A stretch of 64,000 nucleotides of DNA, taken from contig OY783191.1 in the NCBI GenBank assembly GCA_963678675.1, positions 12,300,562-12,364,561 of the forward strand. Direction: 5' to 3'. The notes beneath the pieces were generated by a model that was given only the letters and a program-made list of their open reading frames with translations, was not told the DNA's origin and searched no databases. Positions 1 through 10,977 of this stretch are shown in pieces (positions within the stretch are counted from its first letter, which is position 1; each line of letters opens with the position of its first letter). This DNA comes from Xiphydria camelus (taxonomy: Eukaryota > Arthropoda > Insecta > Hymenoptera > Xiphydriidae). The position numbers and the translations under genes were made by a program.

Positions 1-1634
1 GAAGATTGTGGAGAAGATAGTGGCGGATCAACTGTGTATGTTTTTGGAGGGGGAAGATGTACTGGATCCTTATCGATCGGCGCACAGGAAAAATTATAGT
101 ACGCAGACGGCCTTACTCAGAATCGGGGAGTATGTTAGTGAGGGAATAGACAATCGGCAGCTGACCGGGATGGTGCTCTTTGACTTTTCAAAGGCATTTG
201 ATCGGGTGCAGCATGACATTCTGCTCCTCAAACTAGCTAATCTGCGGCTGTCGGATTCTGCGGTCGCATGGTTTCGATCGTATCTGAGCGGGCGCACGCA
301 GGATGTATTAGGAGAGGGAGTCACGCGCTTGCGGTTTATTGAGAACTCCGCAGGAGTGCCACAGGGCTCAGTGTTGGGACCGCTGCTTTTCTCTCTTTAC
401 ATGTCGGACCTGAAGTATGCGCTTTCGAGTTGTAGCTATAATTTATATGCAGATGATCTGCAAATTTTTTGTAGGGAGACTCTTGTAAATATTGAGGAGA
501 TGGGCATTCGGTTGAACCGCGATATTCTCTTAATACGTATCTGGGCGGTGACGAACGGTCTGTTGCTGAATAGCGAGAAGACACACGCGATTTTGTTTGG
601 GAGCGGATCTAGCGTTAGAAGGCTCGAAAAGGAAGATTTGCCGGAGCTCGTGAACGGGAGCGTGGTGGTGCCGTTTGAGCGCTCAGTCAAGGTCCTCGGT
701 GTTATTCTCACGGATCATTTTTAGTGGCGGGAGCAGGCGATAGCGGTAGCGAAGGTGATCAACGCGTCCCTGTATCTGCTGAAAGTGTGTTGGAGCTTGC
801 TGCCAAGCACAGCGAGAATTGCGCTTGTTAGGGCTCTGGTCATTCCTGTTGTCGACTACTGTAGCGTGCTTCTCTTCAGGATTTCGAAGGAGGGCAACAA
901 TATTATTGAAGTCACGTTCAACTCGTGTGTGAGGTTCATTTTTGATGTGGATAGGTTCAGCCACATTTCTCCCTACTATCGCCGGTTGGGATGGTTGAGG
1001 GTGGGGGAGAGGAGAGAGCTGAGCTTAATGTGTCAGGTTCACTCGGTATTGGCAGAGAGGAGGCCTTGGTACCTACGGGTGCTTTTTGAGTGGGCCGAGA
1101 TGCGGGCTATGGTTACGCGAGAGGGTGGGAGGCGTAGGATGAAAATCGCTCGTTTTAGGGCGGAGGTTAGGAGGAAAGCATTCAGCACGGCGGCGGCAAC
1201 GGGCTGGAATGCTCTGCCAGCGGAGGTGCTTGATGCCTCGAGGAGCGTGTTCAGGACGGTGTTATGGAAGATACTGGCGAGTGGTAGGCGTTTGGTGCCA
1301 GTGGCGTCGTAGCCTGTAGGAGAAACTCTTTGTTAAGTTTAATTTTACTTCTATTTTTTTTGTAAACTTATTTTTGTTATCCTATTTAGTACTTTAAGCG
1401 AGGAAGATTTTCAATTAAGTCATTTTGTAGTTTCAGCGAAGATTGTTTATTTTGTAAAGTAGTTTTAAGCGGTATCTGGTTTAATTTTCTTCATTTTGTG
1501 AGATGTTTGTTACGTTGGAGGCGCCGGGTTGTGATGCTCTCACATCACATCTGGTTTTTCCCCCGGCAACGGGTTGCCTACAGGACCTACTGGTCCTAGC
1601 TGCAATAAACAATTCTAATTCTAATTCTAATTCT
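1..1634 (+). mobile_element. LINE A, 5' part outside the window
   Basis: Non-LTR retrotransposon fragment containing the reverse transcriptase half of ORF2, a 3' untranslated region from 1313, an AATAAA at 1604-1609 and a terminal tail of four AATTCT units (1611-1634). A short simple-repeat tail in place of poly(A) is a known trait of several LINE clades. The 5' end lies before base 1, so neither target duplication nor ORF1 can be assessed. The clade is not settled; the RT motifs are compatible with a Jockey/LOA/R1-type lineage. Confidence 0.85.
8..1312 (+). pseudogene. LINE A ORF2, reverse transcriptase and C-terminal region
   Basis: This encodes the C-terminal part of a LINE ORF2 polyprotein that would copy element RNA into DNA at a nicked target. 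Seen directly: the RT palm motif VLFDFSKAFD, the VPQGSVLGPLLF motif and the catalytic box YADDLQIF, followed by a thumb and connection region running to a natural stop at 1310-1312. One in-frame TAG at 722-724 splits the frame after ILTDHF; both sides are in the same frame, so this is a single nonsense lesion with no frameshift. The start at base 8 is an internal methionine, not the true start. GC content is higher than the surrounding AT-rich DNA, as usual for LINE ORFs. The RT identity is certain, the clade is not. Confidence 0.9.
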
Positions 1635-2165
1635 CTCTCAACCATCTTTTGATCATATACACTGTTTTGCTTTGGTTATGATTTATTTTGAGTTTTGACA
1701 GTTAATTTAAATATTTTAGTTTTCATTCTACGTAAACCTCTGTCCACTTTCTTTCTTTTGGCCTCTTCCGGCCCTTTATACTTCTGAGTTTTATTATTTT
1801 TCTCCTTTCGTGAGTCCGGTTAGTCAATCTGGAGACTTCTCAGTTATAGTCTGGTCTATTTTAGTTCTTTTTCGTTCCATTAATTTTCAACAATGATTTT
1901 TCTTTATTTCTCCCTTTCGCTGCACTCAAGCCGTCGACAGATGTCGCCTCACTACTGGGGTGAACTTTTCCGAGTTTTTCGAAGCTCCACCCCCCTTCCG
2001 GAGTGGATGCTCTTTACGGGTCTAGGGCTGGCGGTCTTCAACCCCCCCCCCCCCCCATTTATCAGTCGAGAGCTTAGCACGGACAGAGGGCGACACAGCC
2101 TATATCCTGGGAGGGTTCCCGAGTTGTACTGGCTACCCAAAGCCTTCCAGGTTCCCTCCTATTAA
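1635..2165. other. No gene; low-complexity DNA with a 15-C run
   Basis: I see no coding signal. A run of 15 C (2042-2056) sits in a moderately GC-rich stretch (about 1960-2165) that may already belong to the LINE 3' end annotated next, but I cannot place its left border. Confidence 0.4.
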
Positions 2166-2299
2166 GGGATGCAGAGGCGAAAGCGGGGTTTAGTCGGTAG
2201 AGGGGGACTGGCACCCAGAGAGCCCCTGATTCCGACACTCCTCCGGGCCTCTCTCAGCCCGGGGCGGCCATAAAGGCTTCCTCGCTATATAAAAAAAAA
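2166..2299 (+). mobile_element. Probable 3' end of an R1-like LINE with poly(A)
   Basis: A GC-rich, non-coding stretch with a short self-complementary section ends in a run of A at about 2290-2299. It abuts a separate R1-like ORF2 fragment that starts at once afterwards. This fits a 3' untranslated region plus poly(A) tail of a truncated LINE insertion. The call rests on composition, the tail and position, not on a protein match. Confidence 0.35.
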
Positions 2300-2925
2300 C
2301 GGTGAAAGTCGAGAGGGTTATCAAGGCACTCTGGAGCCTGATGCCCAATCTGCGTGGTCCCCGCAAAACTAAAATGCGACTATATATGAATGTAGTACAC
2401 TCCATAATGTTGTACGGAGCCCCGGTATGGAGCCCTCAGCTCAGTGCCTGGGCAAGCTATAGGAAACCACTGTTAACAGTACAGCGTCGCATGGCTCTCT
2501 GTACGATCTGTGCGTACCGCACACTATCGTTGGAGGCTACGTTGTTACTTGCGAGGGTCCCTCCAGTGCATCTCCTGGCGGAGAGCCTCAGGAGGGTGTA
2601 CGAGAAGATTCAGGTTGTCCGTGCAACTGGAGAAGATGGTCTCGAGTCAAAAAGGGATATAGTAAAAGCGGCCAAGCTTCTTACACGCGTGCAGTGGGAG
2701 ATATAATTGCAGAATGTGAATCTGCCTGGGGGTAGGGTGCGTAATGCCATCCTCCCGAACTTCGATGGATGGTTGGATAGGAGGCGTGGGTGCATGAACT
2801 TCTACCTGACCAAACTCATGGGAGGGCATGGTTGCTTCGGGGTGTTCCTCTTTAGGATTAATAGGGAGAGAACCCCCCGATGCCACCATTGCGAAGAGAT
2901 TCTCGACTCCGCAACACTTAAAATG
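2300..2925 (+). pseudogene. R1-like LINE ORF2 C-terminal fragment
   Basis: This is the segment downstream of the RT catalytic box in R1-clade elements. Seen directly: MLYGAPVWSP, the conserved block AYRTLSLEATLLLARVPPVH, and LTKLMGGHGCFGVFLFRI leading into a CxxC pair (CHHC) that begins the usual C-terminal zinc knuckle. A TAA at 2704-2706 interrupts the frame, which continues on both sides. Homology stops at about 2917, shortly after CHHCEEI, so the knuckle is cut off. The fragment lacks endonuclease, palm domain and start, and is a dead 5'- and 3'-truncated copy. Confidence 0.8.
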
Positions 2926-3432
2926 ATCAAAACACCTCCTAGTATTATATTACACAATACCTGCAATACTAAAATCGCATCATGGTCATACTGATATTTC
3001 GTTCATATTTTATACACACATGAGTAGGATAAGTACGAATTTAAGACCATGATTTTAATAATATTCGTATATTAGTATTAAAGAAATATCGCGGACGTTA
3101 CATAGCTCGAATAAAGTACAAAATCATTCGTAAAATTTTATAGTATATTTATACACATGCAATATATACTGACGTATTTACTTACTTTGATAAAATGTAT
3201 GAAAAGATCGTAGACCATGCCGAACCATCAAATCATACCCATGATACATAGTAAGCAGTATATTTAAGGTTCTCATAATCTGTCCATAGTTACCACTTCT
3301 ATTACTTTGTCCTTCAAACTCCCTTTTTATATGAAATATCTAAAGTAACAAAAGAAGTATTATGTAACAAAAACGAGTACTTCCGCGTAGTCTAACGATA
3401 CTTTAGAGTAGTTTTTATTCAGTTATACTTAC
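2926..3432. other. AT-rich stretch, nothing recognised
   Basis: Strongly AT-rich, with no long reading frame and no inverted repeat that I could find. If the exon at 3433-3657 is real, this would be intron or 3' flank on the minus strand. Confidence 0.3.
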
Positions 3433-3657
3433 CTTTCCTTTGGAAATGTTTCCGATGTTACAACGTATTACGTTATGTTGTATGAGAAATTTGACATGGC
3501 GATCTATAATATGAATGTATTTTTCCTTGAACTTGGCCAACTCGTCGCTTAAACAGACCAAGAAAATGTCCAATTTTCTCTCGTTAACGTATGGGGCTAT
3601 ATCTGGCGATGCGTCGTCTCTCAATTCTAAACTCGATATATGTAAACTCTTCACCAC
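3433..3657 (-). CDS. Candidate internal exon of an unidentified cellular gene
   Basis: On the minus strand a 225-nt open segment (75 codons) is bounded by an acceptor, TCCGTAG before base 3657, and a strong donor, AAAG|GTAAGT after base 3433. Both borders are phase 0. The peptide is a normal mixed sequence (for example IAPYVNERKLDIFLVCLSDE, then a likely helical stretch ELAKFKEKYIHIID), unlike the transposon proteins around it. I do not recognise the family. No neighbouring exon is identified: the ATG-containing segment just upstream would need a 32-nt intron, which is too short. It could instead be a chance frame with good splice consensus. Confidence 0.35.
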
Positions 3658-3956
3658 CTACGGACATTATACATACATAAAAATTATACCTTTTGTGAGT
3701 CGTTTTCCTGCCATATCCAGAAAAATGTCACTTTAAAATTCTTTCCTAATTTCACATTAAATCTGGAAGAATCGCTGTTTATTAAAATTCGATTCAATCC
3801 AATAAAAATTGAAAAAACACATGGCGCATTTTTCATGCCAACCTGACATGATTTTTCCCTTCATTTCCTCTGATTTCATCGCCAATTGTTCTCTTATTCT
3901 CTAAATTAAAAAAAAAATATATATATTACAATATATATCTACTGCATATACATATA

Positions 3957-4386
3957 CAGTAGACTCTCGATTATCCGAGGTAATTGGGACCGAGGGTACC
4001 TCGGTTAAAAATAAAACTCGGATAATCCGAAGTTCTTTCGAATTGCTCGGAGATGACGAAGAAAAATCCAAAAGGTACATTATACAGTTTTATATTTACT
4101 TACATCTGAGGAGCACAGTTCCAAAACTCGTTTAGTCCATTCGCAGTTTGTCCTATAATCGCTAATAGTTTATACTAATGGACTGAACGAGTCTTGGAAC
4201 TGTGCTCCTCGTATGTATTTTATCTTACAAAGAAGTCTTTTATGGATTTTTGAGTTAATTTTTTGCCTCTCTTGGAAGCGGCAATATTGCGCCAACGTTG
4301 GAGAAACAGTAGATTTTTTTCTGAGAGAGCCCTCGGTTAATCCGGAGCCTCAGTTAACCGGGACTCGGATAACCGCGAGTCTACGG
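3957..4386. mobile_element. Tigger/pogo-type MITE, copy 1 (invaded)
   Basis: Non-autonomous DNA transposon with termini CAGTAGACTCTCG and CGCGAGTCTACGG flanked by TA (3955-3956 and 4387-4388). Second internal blocks around the ends read like Tigger/pogo terminal repeats. It has no coding capacity. The second copy in this window (37942-38271, inverted) lacks the foldback inserted here at 4107-4211 and so serves as the empty-site reference. Confidence 0.8.
4107..4211. mobile_element. Foldback MITE FB, copy 1
   Basis: A palindromic unit begins TGAGGAGCACAGTTCC and ends with its near-exact complement. It is inserted in the Tigger-type MITE, whose other copy at 37942-38271 reads straight through. 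Family member of 9190-9311. It has no coding capacity and was presumably mobilised by a Tc1/mariner-type transposase, since the other copy has a TA target duplication. Confidence 0.8.
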
Positions 4387-4990
4387 TATTCGATATTTTT
4401 TTCAGATTTCTATTTCCCATAGTTCCGAGATACGAGTTTTTAAATGTTCATTTTAATGCTCTATTTTAACAGATCAAAGGGTACTAAAGTCACTTTAACT
4501 CTTAGTATACAAAGTGATTCACTAAAAAAGAATGCATGAAAATATTCATTTTGAAACGTACCTACTTTTTGATAAAAAAAAAAGTTAACTTTTTTTGAAA
4601 CAACAAGAACAACAAAATCTATGTTCAAAGAAAAACCCATTCCTTTTCTTCAGGAATGACATCTTCCATTTTTATGAAAAAATTACTGAACATTTTTATG
4701 ATATTAACAGCAAATATTTTAAGCCGGCGCAAATAATCAGCGTTATTTTTTTTCCACATTTTTCTTGAATTTTAAAGTTTCCTAATATCTTATTTCTTAA
4801 CCTGAGATCGAGAAAATTGTCATAAACTGTTTTAAGATATTGCTCTTTACCTACTCTTTAACCCTTTCCTTATTGTTCGGGGTAGTGACGCGATAGTCAG
4901 TGCGAGAATCTGACCCTTCCCTGAGGTTGTAAATCTCAGGTATACCGTGGTTTTTTAGGTACGCCAACGATATCTCCCGAACGTCTGTCA

Positions 4991-6917
4991 ATAGTCCAGT
5001 AAAATTTCCGTTTAAATCGAAAATTGAGACATACGGGCGAAAACTTGGGAAAAGGCGTGTTTTGATGTTAATCGAGGGAACATATTAAAAGAAAAATCAA
5101 CAACCGGGTACGGCTGTAAAAAATTATTTATTGTTGAAAAAATCGATTCTTCGCTAATATTTTGAAAACTACGTGACATATTGAAAAATAGTTAAGACAA
5201 AAGTTGTAGATAATAAAATTATCTACAAAAAAGCTATTACACTTTTTACCCTATCTTCAACGCCTAAGAAGCTAGGACCTCCAGATGAGTTGAAATGTTC
5301 AAATATTCATAACAAATCCAAAAATTAAGATTTTTGCAATTTTTTTTTGTGACCCGTTTAGAAAAATCTCGTTATTTTTCCTAGCGAAACCAAATTTTGA
5401 TTTTCATTGTTGTTTACACATGATTGATTTTTAAAGTTTTAAATGCTTGAATTTACATAGAAGTTTGCAATTAAAAAATTGTTTAATTATACCATCGTTT
5501 ATTTTGGATTATTCCTGAAGAAAAAGATGAATAGCAATTCAACGTATCTCATCTGGTTTGCAAGATATGCTAAATTGAAAAGGAAGGAGATTTATGCGAT
5601 GATCACCACTGACTACGCAACCTGTGGCAAACATATATAGTGTCGCACCGCTCTCACTCACGTCGCCCTGACGTTTGTGTGCGCGCGCTGCTGCAGTTGT
5701 CTGCGAGTGTCAGTGAGACTGAGGGATGCTCTCGGCCTTCCCGACCTTGCAGGGGTTTCGTAGCATCCCGACCATGAATACCTCGCCAACCTAGTAGCCC
5801 AAGCAGTATGCATTATCTTATTTCCATTAGCGTATTTCCAGCGCCTCCTAGGTAAACGGTTCTACTTTTGGTTGATCAACGAAATTGATTAAATTTCATT
5901 GAACAGTGCTTTGAGAAATAAATTTTTGAAAATCGTGTCGCGCGCGCGTTCCAAGAGTGTCTGGAATTGGCGTACATTATATCATCAATGCTCCGATAGC
6001 GCAACGGTCAAGTTGCCGGGCTGGGAGTCTCGATGTCGTGGGTTCAAATCTTGTTGTTTTTTTTCTTTTTTTCTTTATTAACTCTTTTTTTCATTTCATT
6101 GCAATCACTTCTTGTTATTAAAAAGTGGTTTACATTACCGAATAAAATAATAGTTTCAATGTTTTTCATAGTTTTACATTATTTTCTTCCTTATTGAGGT
6201 GAACCAATATTATTTGTAAGAACAGTTGGAAACATCGTTGCATTTTTTTTACTCTTACATTTCGTCATTGGAATTTTTGGCTGCCGAAGATTTTGTTCAT
6301 AATTTTGGATGATAATTGTCGAAAAAACATTTGAAGCGCACTGTATTTTGAAACCATGAGCATTTATTTTGACAAATGGGACTTTGCCTCACGCACATTT
6401 ACACTTTAAAAGCGTTATGGAAAAGCAAATTTCATTGTTTCATTCAGTGTTTCAAATGCTTTTTGCCAAAAATTCCAATAAAGAAATGTAAGAGCAAAAA
6501 AAATGCCAAATTTCGTAGGGGTTTCGTAACATCGCGACCATGAATACCTCGCCAACCTAGTAGCCGAGGCAGTATGCATTATCTTATTTCCATTAATTTC
6601 TTACTATCGCGTCCTAGGTAAAAGGTAAGTAGGTATTATGAAAATTGTAGAGAGGATACAAGTTTTGTTTAAATCATTTTTTTTCTGAAACAAATAATTG
6701 CAGGGTTGCGCTTCTGTAAACTGGAGCGCTTTTCTTACGCGTACCCTTTTCACTCTCAACGTTGCTAATTACTGATTCATTACCAGAAGTTATGTGTTTT
6801 TACCTGAAGCATAAAGAAATCAACAATTCGACAGCGTTAAATGTAGGAATATTATATTTATGGTAATTAGGAACAAAACAAGAAAAGAAATTTTACATTC
6901 GGAAACAAACCACCAAT
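4991..6917. repeat. Left arm of ~2-kb inverted repeat
   Basis: The arm starts at ATAGTCCAGTAAAATTTCC and continues to ACCACCAAT. The same sequence runs in reverse from 9958 back to 7694. Divergence is low and scattered along its length. The arm contains a tRNA-like segment (5990-6055) and an internal direct repeat of about 110 bp (5750-5860 and 6517-6625, the block around CGCCAACCTAGTAGCC). No convincing gene was found in it. Confidence 0.85.
5990..6055 (+). other. tRNA-like segment with pol III A and B boxes
   Basis: An A box TAGCGCAACGG (5997-6007) and a B box GGTTCAAATC (6041-6050) have tRNA-like spacing and are followed by T-rich sequence. The anticodon stem does not pair well, so this is not a functional tRNA gene. 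It could be the head of a tRNA-derived SINE or an internal pol III promoter of the enclosing element. Confidence 0.5.
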
Positions 6918-7353
6918 GTCGCAATGCACTGAAGTGTGTAAGAATTGCAAAGGTCAAACGTGCAAGAATTCCACGCTGGATAATCCTGAAGACACAGATT
7001 CAGAAGATGAAGAAATGCAACCGAATGTTGAAGAAGATGTAGAAATGTTTGCGGAAACTGGTGGAAATGGAAGTGATAACGATGTTGATTTTATGGAAGT
7101 CGATGGTGAGTATTACTAATGTTATGTATGTAACAAAAATTAATATTCCAGTACTTCTTCCACATGTCGGATGAGTAATCCGGGAAAAGGTAGGATGTTT
7201 TGTACTATACATCATCTGAAGCCATTTATTTTATTCGCGTACGTGTTTGCCGGATGTGACTCAATCAGTGCGATTTATAGAAAAAGGGAGGAAAAGTGTT
7301 TTCAGAGTACTAGAGAAGAATCCAGCTCTGCAGAAATCTGTATCTATTTCTAA
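6916..7353 (+). pseudogene. Scrambled fragments of an XPG-like nuclease/CXC gene
   Basis: Two short frames in the loop match opposite ends of the protein encoded at 52413-53405. 6916-7119 gives the end of a cysteine-rich CXC domain (CTEVCKNCKGQTCKN) and an acidic tail. 7171-7353 gives the conserved FAGCDSISAIYRK block, which normally lies upstream of the CXC domain. The order is therefore reversed, a sign of internal duplication and deletion. The acidic tail is followed by GTGAGT and, ~50 bp later, TTCCAG, so an intron seems to be retained. It is non-functional. Confidence 0.55.
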
Positions 7354-7600
7354 TCATCCCAATCAAACACAATTGATGATTTATATGTCCCATTAATGAG
7401 GAAATTATCCAGCACTTGTATTCAAGAAATGAAGATGTTGAAATGATGTTTGCGGAAACTGGTGGAAATGGAAGTGATGACGATGTTGATTTTATGGAAG
7501 TCGATTGTGAGTAAGTATTTCTAATGTTATATATCTAAAGACAAGTAATATTCCAGTAGTTCTTCCAGAAATATTCCGATGTCGGATGAGTAATCCATGT
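7047..7600 (+). repeat. Direct duplication inside the loop
   Basis: About 110-150 bp starting at GTTTGCGGAAACTGG (7047) recur from 7447. Both copies carry the acidic-tail codons, the GTGAGT donor-like site and the TTCCAG acceptor-like site. The copies differ at scattered positions. The duplication explains why gene fragments in the loop are out of order. Confidence 0.75.
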
Positions 7601-8767
7601 CGATCAACTTCGATTGGAGAAGATCAAATTTTTCATTTTTAACATTAAATATTTCCATTGAAGAACAAGCTGAAGCGTTATACTACCAATGAAATTGGTG
7701 GTTTTCTTCAGATTGTAAAATTCCTTTTTTTGTTTTGTTCCTAATTACCATAAATATAATATTGCAACATTTAACACTGTCGAATTGTCGATTTCTCTAT
7801 GCTTTAGTTAAAAATACATAATTTCTGCTTCAAATATCTCATTTTCAAATTTCACGCTTTGCAACTATTTCATTTAGAATTAAAATTGAACAAAACAATA
7901 CGAACTAATTTGGAAAACTGCACACTAGAACGTCAGTTGTGGAATAGGCCTACTGGGGAAACCACAATAAAAAAACGCGCCGTTTACTCTACATCATGGT
8001 GGTGTGGAAACGAGTACCTACAATATTGATGATGACAACATAATGAATCAGTAATTAGCAACGTTGAGAGTGAAAAGGGTACGCGTAAGAAAAGCGCTCC
8101 AGTTTACAGAAGCGCAACCCTGCAATTATTTGTTTCAGAAAAAAAATGTTTTAAACAAAACTTGTATCCTCTCTACAATTTTCATAATACCTACTTACCT
8201 TTTACCTAGGACGCGCTGGTAAGAAATTAATGGAAATAAGATAATGCATACTGCCTCGGCTACTAGGTTGGCGAGGTATTCATGGTCGCGATGCTACGAA
8301 ACCCCTACGAAATTTGGCATTTTTTTTGCTCTTACATTTCTTTATTGGAATTTTCGGCAAAAAACATTTGAAACACTGAATGAAACAATGAAATTTGCTT
8401 TTCCATAACGCTTTTAAAGTGCAAATGTGCGTGAGGCAAAGTCCCATTTGTCAAAATAAATGCTCATGGTGTCAAAATACAGTGTGCTTCAAATGTTTTT
8501 TCGACAATTATCATCCAAAATTATGAACAAAATCTTCGGCAGCCAAAAATTCCAATGACGAAATGTAAGAGTAAAAAAAATGCAACGATGTTTCCAACTG
8601 TTCTTACAAATAATATTGGTTCACCTCAATAAGGAAGAAAATAATGTAAAACTATGAAAAACATTGAAACTATTATTTTATTCGGTAATGTAAACCACTT
8701 TTTAATAACAAGAAGTGATTGCAATGAAATGAAAAAAAGAGTTAATAAAGAAAAAAAGAAAAAAAAC

Positions 8768-8833
8768 AACAAGATTTGAACCCACGACATCGAGACTCCC
8801 AGCCCAGCAACTTGACCGTTGCGCTATCGAAGC
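8768..8833 (-). other. tRNA-like segment, inverted copy in the right arm
   Basis: Mirror copy of the segment at 5990-6055: B box complement at 8773-8782 and A box complement at 8816-8826. Both copies keep the box motifs, but they were duplicated with the arm, so this is not independent evidence of function. Confidence 0.45.
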
Positions 8834-9189
8834 ATTGATGATATAATGTACGCCAATTCCAGACACTTCAAACGCGCGCGCGACACGATTTTCAAAAATT
8901 TAGTTCTCAAAGCACTGTTCAATTAAATTTAATCAATTTCGTTGATCAACCAAAAGTAGAACCGTTTACCTAGGAGGCGCTGGAAATACGCTAATGGAAA
9001 TAAGATAATGCTTACTGCTTGGGCTACTAGGTTGGCGAGGTATTCATGTGGTCGGGATGCTACGAAACCCCTGCAAGGTCGGGAAGGCCGAGAGCATCCC
9101 TCAGTCTCACTGACACTCGCAGACAACTGCAGCAGCGCGCGCACACAAACGTCAGGGCGACGTGAGTGAGAGCGGTGCGACACTATATA

Positions 9190-9311
9190 TGAGGAGCACA
9201 GTTCCAAAACTCATTTAGTCCATTCGCAGTTTGTCTTATAATCGCTAAACTATTAGCAATTATAGGACAAACTGCGAATGGACTAAACGAGTTTTGGAAC
9301 TGTGCTCCTCA
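9190..9311. mobile_element. Foldback MITE FB, copy 2
   Basis: TGAGGAGCACAG...CTGTGCTCCTCA with long complementary arms, flanked by TA on both sides (9188-9189, 9312-9313). The left arm of the enclosing inverted repeat holds the uninvaded site, where the sequence runs GGCAAACATATATAGTG. The comparison shows a clean 2-bp TA duplication, as expected of Tc1/mariner-type mobilisation. Confidence 0.85.
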
Positions 9312-9999
9312 TATGTTTGCCACAGTTTGCGTAGTCAGTGGTGATCATCGCATAAATCTCCTTCCTTTTCAATTTAGCATATCTTGCAAACCAGATGAGA
9401 TACGTTGAATTGCTATTTATCTTTTTCTTCAGAAATAATCCAAAATAAACGATGGTACAATTAAAAGATTTTTTAATTGCAAATTTCTATGTAAATTCAA
9501 GCATTTAAAACTTTAAAAATCATTCATGTGTAAACAACAATGAAAATAAAAATTTGGTTTCGCTAGGAAAAATGATGAGATTTTTCTAAACGGGTTACAA
9601 AAAAAATTGCAAAAATCTTAATTTTTGGATTTGTTATGAATATTTGAACATTTCAACTCATCTGGAGGTCCTAGCTTCTTAGGCGTTGAAGATAGGGTAA
9701 AAAGTGTAATAGCTTTTATGGAGATAATTTTATTATCTACAACTTTTGTCTTAACTATTTTTCAATATATCACGTAGTTTTCAAAATATTAGCGAAGAAT
9801 CGATTTTTTCAACAATAAATAATTTTTTACAGCCGTACCCGGTTGGTGATTTTTCTTTTAATATGTTCCCTCGATTAATAACATCAAAACACGCCTTTTC
9901 CCAAGTTTTCGCCCGTATGTCTCAATTTTCGATTTAAACGGAAATTTTACTGGACTATCAATGGCGAGTGACCCAAAGACAGGAGTGTTAAAGGGTTAA

Positions 10000-10911
10000 A
10001 GAAGTAAATGACGAACATTAACCCACTTAAATTATATATTTTTGGAAAAGACAAAAACAAACGAGATATATTGATAATATTAAACTGACCAAATTGAGAA
10101 ACTTGCACACACAAAGGAATAACATTGAATTTACGCGGATATTTAGTTTGAAGTGGAGATCAGGACGGAGCGTCGTGTCTCGTTGAAATCTAGATCGTAA
10201 CTAACTTAGCCTAAACTCTCTTCGGGTTTCATTGGAAAATTTTTCGAGGCCTTCTCTCACGGGTCCGACACCCCGTGTCCGGAAAGGGAACAACGAACAG
10301 TTCGTTGTGGACCCGGATGCTGACCACATGTCGAACGGCACGCAACTCGGTCCCGAAAGAAGGACTGGTTTGTCTCCGAAATGGAGCGGTCGGATTTCGA
10401 GAAGTTTCCGAATTTATGGTTTCTCTAATGCCTACGGGGTGGTCACATACCCCTCGTACATTGCTTTGTTTAAACGGCACTTTTTTATCTTCGAAAAGGT
10501 CGCCTGTGTAGTTTAAACGTTCGTGAGACCGAACACTTATGATGTTCGGACTTACGTCTTTCGACGCCACTTTGTGATTGTCTTGTATGTACACTTTTTG
10601 AAGAGCTACATAACAACTATTTCGTCGTATTATATGAAAAACATGAAAATGAGTATATTGTATGAATATTATATTATTTACATATTTCGCGAACGCCGAC
10701 TATAGTCGGCACCGGTAACGAAAGGGTTAAGGTACTTCTGTAGGTGTTATTGTAATCGCGGATTCTTATTTCTTAAATATATCTATATTTCTGCATATTT
10801 CTGTGCAAGTAAGTGAAACTCAGTTGATTATCTATCAAGAGCTCGATTGAAGCTTGCGCCAATGAATAAGGAAAGCGAAGCGCCCGCCACGAGGCTCAAA
10901 GAGAGGCAAAA
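10000..10911. other. No recognised gene
   Basis: Two overlapping ~90-codon frames on + and a 121-codon frame on - (10229-10594) occupy the same bases; none resembles a family I know. AAAGGGTTAA at 10721-10730 looks like another piggyBac-type right end without a clear partner. The rest is AT-rich. Confidence 0.3.
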
Positions 10912-10977
10912 AAATAAAGATCTCATTATAGGTATAAACTATACGCGAAGAATATACCTATAATGAGATCTTTATTT
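10912..10977. repeat. Perfect 25-bp hairpin
   Basis: AAATAAAGATCTCATTATAGG and its extension form a 25-bp arm (10912-10936) repeated exactly in reverse complement at 10953-10977, with a 16-nt loop. No gene borders it. It may be the core of a very short foldback element. Confidence 0.85.

Larger units (their letters stand above)
7694..9958. repeat. Right arm of ~2-kb inverted repeat
   Basis: Reverse complement of 4991-6917 with two additions absent from the left arm: about 210 bp at 7829-8040, and the foldback MITE at 9190-9311. The left arm at 5636-5642 preserves the uninterrupted target of the foldback. Confidence 0.85.
4862..9995. mobile_element. TTAA-flanked (piggyBac-type) element made of giant inverted arms
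   Basis: TTAA at 4858-4861 is followed by CCCTTT, and AAAGGG precedes TTAA at 9996-9999. This is the end structure of piggyBac-type elements. Inside lie two near-identical inverted arms (4991-6917 and 7694-9958) and a 0.78-kb loop. No piggyBac transposase is visible, so it would depend on a transposase supplied elsewhere. A second AAAGGGTTAA at 10721-10730 could be an alternative right end. I prefer 9995 because the first ~45 bases inside it resemble the left end (shared GTSACKCG and ATAGTC blocks). Confidence 0.55.

Noticed and set aside
3658..3713. An upstream exon starting ATGGCAGGAAAACG for the exon at 3433-3657
   Set aside because: It would require a 32-nt intron, below the size that insect spliceosomes normally handle.
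5990..6055. A true tRNA gene
   Set aside because: A and B boxes are present but the anticodon stem pairs poorly, and it sits inside a mobile inverted arm.
10229..10594. 121-codon minus-strand frame
   Set aside because: Two plus-strand frames cover the same bases, and nothing in the peptide resembles a known domain or has exon borders.
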